NCBI GenBank assembly: GCA_910589195.1
Contig: CAJUTC010000021.1
Coordinates: 1 to 52,860 of the forward strand
Origin: an uncultured Lachnospiraceae bacterium
GTDB taxonomy: Bacteria > Bacillota > Clostridia > Lachnospirales > Lachnospiraceae
Length of the DNA stretch: 52,860 nucleotides
Direction of reading: 5' to 3'
Part shown: one piece after another, positions 40,729 through 48,077 of the stretch
How positions within the stretch are numbered: the first letter of the stretch is position 1
Layout of the letters: each line of letters starts with the position of its first letter
Made by a program: the position numbers and the translations under genes
Notes under the pieces: model-generated
The model's database searches: none
What the model was told of the DNA's origin: nothing
Seen by the model: the letters and a program-made list of their open reading frames with translations, nothing else

Positions 40729-42350
40729 CACTTTGCTCCCCGGTATTTGGAAGGGGAAATTCCAAATTTCTTTTTAAATACATAGCTGAAATAATTCTGC
40801 TCCTGATATCCCACCTTTGCCGCAATCACATACGTTTTATCATCCGTTTTATTTAACAGCTCCACTGCCTTATTCAGACGCACTTCTGTTAAATAGGCAA
40901 TATACGCCTGCCCTGTTTCTTTTTTAAACATTGTAGAAAAATAAGCAGGGCTCATATGAAGGTGGCGGCAAAGCTTCTCCACGGAAAGCTCCGGATCCTG
41001 ATAATTCTCCAAAATATACCGTTTTGCTTCCTGGATCACCTGCTTCATGGAACTTTCCCGTTCTTGATTCATAGCCTGATTCACCAAAAGGGCTGTTTTT
41101 AGCAGCCAGTTTCCAAATTCTTCCCGCTTTAAGGCCTTTCCTAAGATACCTGGAAAGCTGCCTTCGCTCCCTTGTATTTCCGCCAGTTCCAAATCATACT
41201 GCTGGATCATCTGCATCATGCTGTTTACAATACTAAGCATAAAAATCTGGTGCCGGCTGGCATGAACCTTCGCCTGTTCCATCCGTTCTAAAATTTTCTG
41301 AACCGACTGCTGGATTTTTTCTTTTGGGCCAAACTTAACAGCGGCAATCCATTCCGCTTCATCCTGGCCTTCCCAAACCAGCTTGCCTGGATCTACTGGT
41401 TCCACATCATTAATATAAATGGTGCTTCCCGTGCCTACAATCGCTTTGTAACCTAACGCATTTACGGCTGAGCGGTAGGAAGAGCCAATATCTGTCAGGC
41501 TGCCGCATCCATGGCCAATCCCCACCGTAATCGGCACCTCTAAAATCCGTTTTGCCTCCTTGCACACATCTCCCAATACGGTAATCAGTCCAGTCTGGGT
41601 TCCGCCTTCATCAATGGCAGCAATCAATACCTGTTCCATTTCCACAGGGGAAGTGAATAATACCATGCGGCAATACCGCCTTAACATTTCCCCCATGAGC
41701 TGGCGGACTGAAATCGGGATTAGCTCCTGCTCCCGGTGAAGGGATAAATTTTGCTCTTTACTAATCTCCCCCTCTTCTACTTCAACCACCGCGACTGCCC
41801 ACTTTTTCGCTCCTAAAATATCCACATCGTAATCCCAAAGCTTTCCGGCAATCACATCCTCCGGAATCGGCCTGTGAAGCATATCATTTAAAAACTGTTC
41901 CCGAATAACGGGAAGACTCCTTCGGTAATGCTCCCGAAGAAGATTCACATTTCTTCGCTGCGAAATTTCCTCATCCAGGGAATTCTTGATTTTTTTCAGG
42001 ATCGCTGTTAATTCTTCTACATTAACTGGCTTTAAGATATACTCGATTACATTTAGCTTGATCGCCTGTTTCGCGTATTCAAAGTCGTCGAATCCGGAAA
42101 AAATAATAATCTTTGTTGAAGGATATTTCTGCCGAATCCGCTCCGCCAAGGTCAGGCCATCCATATAAGGCATACGAATATCGGTTAATACCACATCCGG
42201 TTCCAGCGCTTCAATCTTTTCCAGCGCCTCCTGCCCGTTTTCTGCATCCCCAACTACCTGAAAGCCCGCATGTTCCCAATCTATTTTTTTGATAATACTT
42301 TTCCTTACCTCTTCCTCGTCATCCACAAGAATAATCCGATACAGTTCCAT
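40728..42350 (-). CDS. YesN-type response regulator with AraC DNA-binding domain
   Basis: 540 aa. The N-terminal receiver domain has acidic residues DDEEE near positions 10-14, phosphoacceptor Asp57 (LTDIRMP) and Lys in ILKPV. A long central region precedes the C-terminal AraC helix-turn-helix pair (LSVEKLCRHLHMSPAYFSTMFKK and VIAAKVGYQEQNYFSYVFKKKFGISPSKYR). The gene starts inside the 3' end of the cobD-like gene (32-base overlap) with AGAAGG before the ATG. It likely activates mglB and perhaps its own operon. Confidence 0.93.
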   Translation of the reverse strand: MELYRIILVDDEEEVRKSIIKKIDWEHAGFQVVGDAENGQEALEKIEALEPDVVLTDIRMPYMDGLTLAERIRQKYPSTKIIIFSGFDDFEYAKQAIKLNVIEYILKPVNVEELTAILKKIKNSLDEEISQRRNVNLLREHYRRSLPVIREQFLNDMLHRPIPEDVIAGKLWDYDVDILGAKKWAVAVVEVEEGEISKEQNLSLHREQELIPISVRQLMGEMLRRYCRMVLFTSPVEMEQVLIAAIDEGGTQTGLITVLGDVCKEAKRILEVPITVGIGHGCGSLTDIGSSYRSAVNALGYKAIVGTGSTIYINDVEPVDPGKLVWEGQDEAEWIAAVKFGPKEKIQQSVQKILERMEQAKVHASRHQIFMLSIVNSMMQMIQQYDLELAEIQGSEGSFPGILGKALKREEFGNWLLKTALLVNQAMNQERESSMKQVIQEAKRYILENYQDPELSVEKLCRHLHMSPAYFSTMFKKETGQAYIAYLTEVRLNKAVELLNKTDDKTYVIAAKVGYQEQNYFSYVFKKKFGISPSKYRGAK

Positions 42351-43473
42351 TCCTTCTTCCTTTCCCTTCTTCTAAGCATTCCTTCAGCATGTGCAAAAGC
42401 ACTTTATTTTCTTCTTCTGTTTTCACGCACACACGGTAATAGCTTCCGTCCATCCCTTTAAAATTTTTGCAGGAGCGCAAAAGAAGCTTTCGCTGCCTGC
42501 ACATAACATACAGGTTTCCATCTTTCGCGCCGTCCCTCAGATCCTGAAACAGCACATAATTGGCCTCTGAATCACAAACCCAAAGTCCAAGCTCTTTTAA
42601 TCCCTCTGTTAGCTGTTTTCTTCCCTCTCCTATCACCCAATCTGTCTGGTTTAAATATGCCTGTTCCTCCAAAGCAGCTTCCCCTGCCGCCTGCGCAAGA
42701 TTCGATACGCTCCAAGGCTGGCGGATTTCTTCCATCCGCTCCAGTAAATCATAATCCATGGTAAGGCAGTATCCCAGCCGGATCCCAGCCATGCCATACC
42801 GTTTTGTAAATGCTTTTAACACAACTACATGGGGAAACTCCTGTAAATTTTGAATAAAAGAATCGGTATTACAAGTTTCACAAAAATCCAAAAAGCATTC
42901 ATCTATTACCAAACGGATATTGGTCTTTTTTGTATACGCCGCTAATTTCGTAAGGTCGCCCTTTTTGATCACCAGACCAGTAGGATTATTGGGGTTACAT
43001 AGAAATAAAATCTTGTTTGGACACTTTCCCTTGCTGCCATATTTTGATTCATATGCGTTTCCACGCTCCATAGACAGTTTTTCAATCAACTTATCACAGT
43101 CTAAACGAAACCCTTTTTCCCGTTGAAGAAAAAAAAAGCGGATATCAGCATCTGCGGCGTTCAATGCCTGTTCATATTCCAAAAACCCGGGTGCTAACAG
43201 CCAGCCTATTTGTGGCCGTTCCGCAAATACAATTTGAAAAATCAAATCCGCCGCCCCGTTGCCGCACAAAATAGCGGTTTTTGGAAGCTGATGAAAGGAC
43301 GACAGTTTTGTTACAAGGCCGCGGCACTTGCTGTCCGGGTAGCGGTCACAGTTCTTTGCTGCTTGGCAAATAGCCTTCCTGACCCCTTGCGGGGTTCCTA
43401 ACGGATTGATATTCGCGGAAAAATCCCATAAGATTTCCTGGCTATAGATGTCGCCTCCATGCTGATATTCCAT
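42319..43473 (-). CDS. PLP-dependent aminotransferase, threonine-phosphate decarboxylase (CobD)-like
   Basis: A 384-aa fold-type I PLP enzyme. The N-terminus HGGDIYSQ...WDFSANINPLGTP is a hallmark of CobD and close relatives; CNPNNPTG and VIDECFLDF are general HisC/CobD motifs, and the PLP lysine is in KAFTKRYGMAGIRLGY. CobD makes aminopropanol phosphate for cobamide synthesis; HisC would be the alternative. No other corrinoid or histidine gene is nearby, and it overlaps the sugar-sensing regulator, which is an odd setting. AGGGGG precedes the ATG. Family is sure; substrate is not. Confidence 0.8.
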   Translation of the reverse strand: MEYQHGGDIYSQEILWDFSANINPLGTPQGVRKAICQAAKNCDRYPDSKCRGLVTKLSSFHQLPKTAILCGNGAADLIFQIVFAERPQIGWLLAPGFLEYEQALNAADADIRFFFLQREKGFRLDCDKLIEKLSMERGNAYESKYGSKGKCPNKILFLCNPNNPTGLVIKKGDLTKLAAYTKKTNIRLVIDECFLDFCETCNTDSFIQNLQEFPHVVVLKAFTKRYGMAGIRLGYCLTMDYDLLERMEEIRQPWSVSNLAQAAGEAALEEQAYLNQTDWVIGEGRKQLTEGLKELGLWVCDSEANYVLFQDLRDGAKDGNLYVMCRQRKLLLRSCKNFKGMDGSYYRVCVKTEEENKVLLHMLKECLEEGKGRRNGTVSDYSCG

Positions 43474-43504
43474 CTCTATCCCCCTGATTCCTATTATTTG
43501 CTAA

Positions 43505-43533
43505 AGCATATCATATTTTAAGCAAAAGAACAA
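43505..43533 (-). promoter_or_regulatory. Possible promoter of the cobD-like/sensor operon
   Basis: On the minus strand TTGTTC, a 17-base spacer and TATGCT lie 32 bases upstream of the cobD-like ATG. Both hexamers are partial matches. Confidence 0.33.
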
Positions 43534-43542
43534 TGATCCAGT

Positions 43543-43579
43543 AATTTTTAAAATCGAAGATTTTAAATCTTTAAAAATT
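43543..43579. promoter_or_regulatory. AT-rich dyad in the cobD-like/XRE divergent region
   Basis: AATTTTTAAA (43543-43552) and TTTAAAAATT (43570-43579) form perfect outer arms, with a nested AAAATC/GATTTT pair inside. It sits between the divergent cobD-like and XRE-type genes, a usual place for an autoregulatory operator. The region is very AT-rich, so chance symmetry is possible. Confidence 0.4.
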
Positions 43580-43685
43580 ATATTTATAGAGATTAATAAG
43601 GGAATAAATCATGTAACTTTCCCCTTATACTATTTGTAAAAGATTAAAAATCTCTTTCACGTAATTGTTTGCAGGAGGATTGAAA

Positions 43686-44018
43686 ATGAAGAAAAATTAT
43701 ATTGGCGATCGTGTTACATCACTCCGCATGGCGAAAGATATTTCTGAATACAACTTAAGCCGAAATATTGGAAAATGCAATAATTATATCAATAAAGTAT
43801 CCTCCGGCATCATTAAACCCTCAATAGATACATTAGAAGCGATTTGTGATTTTTTTGAAATTACACTGAGTCAATTTTTTGACGAAAGCAATTCTGAACT
43901 ATCCCTATCGGCTATTAAGATCATCTCCCTTCTTCCAGAATTATCAGAAAAGGAGCTTGAAAGCCTTTTGGTTCTGATTCACTCAATGAAAAAGAATGGA
44001 AAGAGCGGAGCCGATTAA
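43686..44018 (+). CDS. XRE-family helix-turn-helix regulator
   Basis: 110 aa. The N-terminal half is an XRE-type DNA-binding domain (IGDRVTSLRMAKDISEYNLSRNIG, NYINKVSSGIIKPSIDTLEAICDFFEITLSQFF). The C-terminal part is a short helical segment (LLPELSEKELESLLVLIHSM), probably for dimerisation. The ATG at 43686 follows GCAGGAGG. It faces away from the cobD-like gene with a long AT-rich gap containing a dyad. Target genes are unknown. Confidence 0.88.
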   Translation: MKKNYIGDRVTSLRMAKDISEYNLSRNIGKCNNYINKVSSGIIKPSIDTLEAICDFFEITLSQFFDESNSELSLSAIKIISLLPELSEKELESLLVLIHSMKKNGKSGAD

Positions 44019-44116
44019 GGGAAATAACACGTTTGACGCCGCATATTCAGTAATCTTAGTTAGAAAGAACTTTTCATCATATTCACAAAAATTTTACATT
44101 TTAGGACAGCAAATAA

Positions 44117-44155
44117 GGCCGGGGAACCTGTTTTTGATTCCCGGCCTGCAGTTTT
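44117..44155 (+). terminator. Terminator downstream of the XRE gene
   Basis: GGCCGGGGAA and TTCCCGGCC form a GC-rich stem with a one-base bulge around a T-rich loop, followed by TGCAGTTTTC. It lies 100 bases after the XRE stop. The gap 44019-44344 otherwise holds only this hairpin and the deoD promoter/palindrome region. Confidence 0.6.
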
Positions 44156-44195
44156 CTCGTTGCTCATAAATTCTCCTTTCCACGCAGTCAGACTT

Positions 44196-44260
44196 TATCC
44201 TCCCTGAATTCAGCCAGGATAGAAAAAGCCATTTTAAAATAGTTCTTCTTATGGTATGAT
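44196..44260 (+). promoter_or_regulatory. 26-bp operator-like palindrome and promoter region of deoD-deoB
   Basis: TATCCT-CC-CTGAATTCAG-CC-AGGATA (44196-44221) is symmetric except for the two CC pairs. A TATGAT that could serve as -10 lies at 44255-44260; the -35 at the right distance (TTTTAA) is poor. A palindrome just upstream of a weak promoter is consistent with activator or repressor control of nucleoside catabolism. Confidence 0.45.
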
Positions 44261-44344
44261 TGAAGGAAAGGCAAAGAAACCCAAAACAAAGAACCAGTAC
44301 TCTTGGAAATTCTGAGAGCGCTCAGGAAAAGGAGGATACCAACT

Positions 44345-45058
44345 ATGGCAACACCACACATTCAGGCAGAAAAAGGAGAGATCGCAAAATTCGTTCTTAT
44401 GCCAGGCGATCCTCTGAGAGCTGAGTTTATTGCGAGAAACTATCTCCAAAATCCAAAATTAATTAACCAGGTAAGAAATATCCTTGGCTTTACCGGAACT
44501 TACAAAGGCAGGGAAATCACCGTTATGGCCAGCGGGATGGGAATGCCGTCTATTGGGATCTATTCTTATGAGCTGTATGCGAAATATGATGTGGAATGTA
44601 TCATCCGCATCGGATCTGCAGGCGCGTATTCCTGGGATTTAACGCTATACGATTTAGTTCTTGCTGAGTGTGCCTGGAGTGAGTCAAGCTTTGCCAAAAC
44701 GCAAAACGGCTTCCAGGGCGATACTTTATATCCCGATCCGGAATTAAACAGCCAAATTATGAAAGCAGCCAATCAGATCCAGATCCCTTTGCGTCTTGCG
44801 AAAATACACTCTTCTGATGTATTTTACAACGAGCCAAATGTCGATACCTATCAGGATATTTATCAGAAACACCAGTGTGTCTGTGTTGAAATGGAAAGCT
44901 TTGCGCTGTTCCACAATGCTTCTGTCCTGCAAAAGAAAGCTGCCTGCCTTTTGACTATTTCCGATTCCTTTGTAACCAGCGAAACCATATCAGCAGAGGA
45001 GCGGCAAAAATCGTTTGGATCTATGATGCAGGTTGCCCTTGAAGCCTGTTGCCAATAA
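44345..45058 (+). CDS. deoD: Purine-nucleoside phosphorylase, DeoD type
   Basis: A 237-aa enzyme of the hexameric PNP class. Signatures are MATPHIQAEKGEIAKFVLMPGDPLRA (N-terminal His and phosphate-binding Arg), GFTGTYKGREITVMASGMGMPS, RIGSAGAY, VEMESFAL (ribose-binding Glu) and TISDSF, with the proton-donor Asp. It splits purine nucleosides with phosphate into base and ribose or deoxyribose 1-phosphate. The ATG at 44345 has AAAAGGAGG 8-9 bases upstream. It is followed 15 bases later by deoB. Confidence 0.95.
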   Translation: MATPHIQAEKGEIAKFVLMPGDPLRAEFIARNYLQNPKLINQVRNILGFTGTYKGREITVMASGMGMPSIGIYSYELYAKYDVECIIRIGSAGAYSWDLTLYDLVLAECAWSESSFAKTQNGFQGDTLYPDPELNSQIMKAANQIQIPLRLAKIHSSDVFYNEPNVDTYQDIYQKHQCVCVEMESFALFHNASVLQKKAACLLTISDSFVTSETISAEERQKSFGSMMQVALEACCQ

Positions 45059-45073
45059 ATAAAGGAGAACACT

Positions 45074-46261
45074 ATGAACTATAAACGGATTTTTATTATT
45101 GTAATTGATTCTTTGGGAATCGGCGCCATGGCCAATGCCGCAGAATACGGCGATGAAGGCTGTGATACCTTAGGGCATATCGACCAGCACATGGATCCCT
45201 TCCAGATCCCTAATTTGATGAAATTAGGGCTTGGGCATCTCCACCCTTTAACACATGCGGCCCCGGCAAAAACCGTCCAGGGCTATTACGCAAGGCTTTC
45301 CGAAGCAAGTGTGGGAAAAGATACGATGACGGGGCACTGGGAAATGATGGGGCTTCATATTACAAAACCCTTCCAGACCTTTACCGAAACCGGTTTTCCA
45401 AAGGATCTTATCGATGAGCTTGAAAAGCAAACAGGACATAAGATCATCGGGAATAAGTCGGCAAGCGGAACCGAAATCCTGGATGAACTGGCAGAGGAAG
45501 AAATCGCAACCGGGCACATGATCGTCTATACATCCGCGGATTCCGTACTGCAGATATGCGGAAACGAAGAAACCTTCGGTCTAGAAGAGCTTTACCGGTG
45601 CTGCAAGATTGCCAGGGAACTGACTATGCGGGATGAATGGAAAGTAGGGCGGGTAATCGCGCGGCCTTATGTAGGCAGAAAAAAAGGGGAATTTAAACGG
45701 ACATCCAACCGTCACGACTATGCGTTAAAGCCCTATGGAAAAACGGTTCTGGATGCGCTGGCAGGGCAAAATCTGGATGTTATCAGTGTTGGGAAAATCG
45801 TAGATATTTACGATGGGGAAGGCATTACAGAAGCGCACAAATCAAAAAGCAGCGTTCATGGCATGGAGCAGACCATCCAGATCCAGCAAAAGGACTTTCA
45901 TGGGATCTGTTTTACCAATCTGGTAGATTTTGATGCTTTGTGGGGGCACAGAAGGCTTCCCGTGGGATACGGAAAAGAGCTGGAAGCGTTTGATGAAAAG
46001 CTTGGAATTTTTCTTGACAGCATGAAGGAAACAGATCTTTTGATGGTAACTGCAGATCACGGAAATGATCCCACATTTAAAGGAACGGATCATACGAAGG
46101 AAATGGTTCCCCTTTTAATGTATTCCCCCTCCATGAAGGAATCGAAAAACCTTCCGGATCAATCCTGTTTTGCAGTGGTAGGCGCCACTGTCGCCGATAA
46201 TTTTGGTATCGAAATTCCAGAAGGATGTATCGGGACTTCTCTGTGGAAGCTTTTAAAGTAA
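45074..46261 (+). CDS. deoB: Phosphopentomutase
   Basis: A 395-aa alkaline-phosphatase-superfamily enzyme. Metal-binding VIDSLGIGAMANAAEYGDEG lies at the N-terminus, the phosphorylated Thr is in GKDTMTGHWEMMG, and TADHGNDPTFKGTDHTKE supplies the C-terminal metal ligands. It converts (deoxy)ribose 1-phosphate from DeoD into the 5-phosphate. AAAGGAG precedes the ATG. The stop codon falls in a 10-base sequence (AAAGTAAACC) repeated 108 bases downstream at the edge of a dispersed repeat. Confidence 0.96.
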   Translation: MNYKRIFIIVIDSLGIGAMANAAEYGDEGCDTLGHIDQHMDPFQIPNLMKLGLGHLHPLTHAAPAKTVQGYYARLSEASVGKDTMTGHWEMMGLHITKPFQTFTETGFPKDLIDELEKQTGHKIIGNKSASGTEILDELAEEEIATGHMIVYTSADSVLQICGNEETFGLEELYRCCKIARELTMRDEWKVGRVIARPYVGRKKGEFKRTSNRHDYALKPYGKTVLDALAGQNLDVISVGKIVDIYDGEGITEAHKSKSSVHGMEQTIQIQQKDFHGICFTNLVDFDALWGHRRLPVGYGKELEAFDEKLGIFLDSMKETDLLMVTADHGNDPTFKGTDHTKEMVPLLMYSPSMKESKNLPDQSCFAVVGATVADNFGIEIPEGCIGTSLWKLLK

Positions 46262-46311
46262 ACCTTCATGTGCCCGGCTGAAGACGCTCCACCAATCATG
46301 AAAATCTGGCG

Positions 46312-46367
46312 GGCGCATTTGGCATCCCTGAATTTGAACCGCCTATTCGGTGGTGGATTTTCAAAGT
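46312..46367 (-). repeat. Dispersed 56-bp repeat, copy 1
   Basis: Read on the minus strand, this 56-base segment matches the plus-strand segment at 52805-52860 at 47 of 56 positions with no gap. The core CCGAATAGGCGGT is identical. On the plus strand it can fold as CCGCC-TATTC-GGTGG. It lies between deoB and the long hairpin at 46420-46466. Confidence 0.8.
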
Positions 46368-46419
46368 AAACCCCCATGCCCCGCCGGGGCGCCACCATGA
46401 GCAAATACGTAAAAATGGG

Positions 46420-46466
46420 TTCTATCCAGCAAAAAGGCGCCAGTGGCGCCTTTTTGCTGGATAGAA
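46420..46466. terminator. Perfect 22-bp-arm hairpin, two-way terminator between deoB and yjbQ
   Basis: TTCTATCCAGCAAAAAGGCGCC (arm 46420-46441) is perfectly complementary to 46445-46466 around the loop AGT. The inner part, AAAAAGGCGCC-AGT-GGCGCCTTTTT, is a textbook bidirectional Rho-independent terminator for the convergent deoB and yjbQ units. The outer 11 bp of extra stem are more than termination needs. Confidence 0.9.
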
Positions 46467-46511
46467 TTATTATGCCAATTGAAAGCACAGAGCCCCCGCA
46501 ATTAACAATAC

Positions 46512-46919
46512 TTAAGCGCCCCTCAATACTTTTACCATGACTTTCCGCTCTCTGGGTCCGTCAAATTCAATAAAATAGACTCCTTTTGTGTTTCCGATAA
46601 ATAATTCCCCATTTTCAACAAACAAGGTAACCGAGCTTCCTACTAAAGCTGATTTTACATGTCCAGCCGCATCTTCTGGCGTGTCGTGCTGATGTTTAAA
46701 ATCCACTCTTGTGGGAATCAATTTTCTTAATTCATCCTGTATATCCTCATGCCCCTTTTTGTCACCAAAGGAAGTAGTAATCAGACCTGCTGTTGTATGA
46801 GTACAATAAATCACACAAATTCCGTCTTCCACCCCTGCGTCTTTTACAATTTCCTGAACCGAATCGGTAAGACACACCACATCATTTTTAACTGTTTGAA
46901 AGCTTACTGTTTGAAACAT
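46512..46919 (-). CDS. YjbQ/UPF0047-family protein
   Basis: 135 aa, a compact beta-rich protein with CTHTTAGLI (conserved His/Thr motif), DFKHQHDTPEDAAGHVKSALVGSS and GVYFIEFDGPRERKV, all hallmarks of YjbQ. Some members have been linked to thiamine-phosphate synthase-like activity, but the physiological role is unclear. The ATG at 46919 follows AAGGAG; an upstream ATG at 46937 would add six residues. It starts 24 bases after the SIS gene and looks like the last gene of the ABC/ADP-ribosylglycohydrolase operon. Confidence 0.9.
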   Translation of the reverse strand: MFQTVSFQTVKNDVVCLTDSVQEIVKDAGVEDGICVIYCTHTTAGLITTSFGDKKGHEDIQDELRKLIPTRVDFKHQHDTPEDAAGHVKSALVGSSVTLFVENGELFIGNTKGVYFIEFDGPRERKVMVKVLRGA

Positions 46920-46943
46920 TCTGTTCTCCTTTTCCATGGTTGA

Positions 46944-48077
46944 TTATAGCGATACCATTTTAATCTCACTTTCCACTGTTCCCGGAATCCCTGGGGCATC
47001 ACAATAAGGGTAGGCAAAGCCGCGGCTGTAGGATTCGTTTTTGATTTCTGTCAGATACGACACTAGCAGACAAGGCGGAGCAAATTCCGCAATCGGGGAA
47101 AAGATATCATGCGCAAGCAATGGGGTATGGAGAACGTAATCGGATTCCATTTCATCATCTGTAACTACAATATAAATCCGCTTCATGAAATCCATACGCT
47201 TTAAGGCTTCCAACGTCCTTTCTTTCCCATTATCCCTCTTGGATATATAAACGATTGTGAGTGTATGCTGAAAATCTCTTAAATATTTATTTGTATGAAA
47301 CCAGCTTTCACTATCTCCCCAAACACACGGAAGACCTACCGCCTCATACATTTTCTGCTGAATGAACACGGCAGAAGACGCATCTCCCCCCTGGGCAATT
47401 AGCTCCCCGCTTGTCACATCCGAAAACTTCTGTGCCATTTGTAAAATTTTTTCATCCTGGTCTTTTAGGCTTTGGCTAACATATTTCATGGAATCTACTA
47501 ACTCATTTCGATACTGGTTCGCAAGATCCATCGTATAGTTTCCCAGTACTTCCCCAATCCGTATGGCCAAAAGAAAAAGCGCCAGCATTGAACACACATA
47601 ATTTCGGATTCCAGGAGCTTTCTCAAACTCTGGTATGGAAAGAACCAGATTTCGATCTGCCTTTAATACAAGAGGAGAATCCTGATTTGACGTAATTGCT
47701 AAGGTTAATGCTCCTGCCTGCCCATAGCGCATAAGCCCTTCTATCACTCTTGTAACCCGTCCTGAATTGCTAATTCCAATTATCAGCGGATTGTTGGGGC
47801 TTTGCCCTATCTTCTCCGTTGGATCCATTCTTGACACTTCAATAGCAGTCAGCGCCGAAACTGATAATCCAGTTAACTTCCGGAATGCCTGTTCCACTGC
47901 TAAAGCAGCGCAATACGAATCACCACAGCCAGTAATAACCACCTGTTTTAAGGAGTAAATTTCTGGTGTGGATAAAACGGTTCTCGCCTTTTTTTCCGTA
48001 TCCGAATAAATTGATGTTATCAAAGTTTCTATGCTGTATAGCTGCCTTCGCATTGGATTATCATATTTTTGATCCAT
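46944..48077 (-). CDS. SIS-domain sugar-phosphate protein (GlmS isomerase/deglycase-like)
   Basis: 377 aa with two SIS domains as in the isomerase half of GlmS and the FrlB/AgaS deglycases. The first contains VVITGCGDSYCAALAVEQAF and LIIGISNSGRVTRVIEGL, where the SGxT-type loop has Arg after Gly. The second has LIAQGGDASSAVFIQQKMYEAVGLP and ESWFHTN. It likely binds a phosphorylated (amino-)sugar made by the kinase upstream. Its ATG lies 17 bases inside the kinase 3' end, with GGAGG before it. Confidence 0.85.
   Translation of the reverse strand: MDQKYDNPMRRQLYSIETLITSIYSDTEKKARTVLSTPEIYSLKQVVITGCGDSYCAALAVEQAFRKLTGLSVSALTAIEVSRMDPTEKIGQSPNNPLIIGISNSGRVTRVIEGLMRYGQAGALTLAITSNQDSPLVLKADRNLVLSIPEFEKAPGIRNYVCSMLALFLLAIRIGEVLGNYTMDLANQYRNELVDSMKYVSQSLKDQDEKILQMAQKFSDVTSGELIAQGGDASSAVFIQQKMYEAVGLPCVWGDSESWFHTNKYLRDFQHTLTIVYISKRDNGKERTLEALKRMDFMKRIYIVVTDDEMESDYVLHTPLLAHDIFSPIAEFAPPCLLVSYLTEIKNESYSRGFAYPYCDAPGIPGTVESEIKMVSL

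Noticed and set aside
45248..45517. 89-aa minus-strand open frame inside deoB
   Set aside because: Fully antisense to deoB, with no site or domain; a shadow frame.
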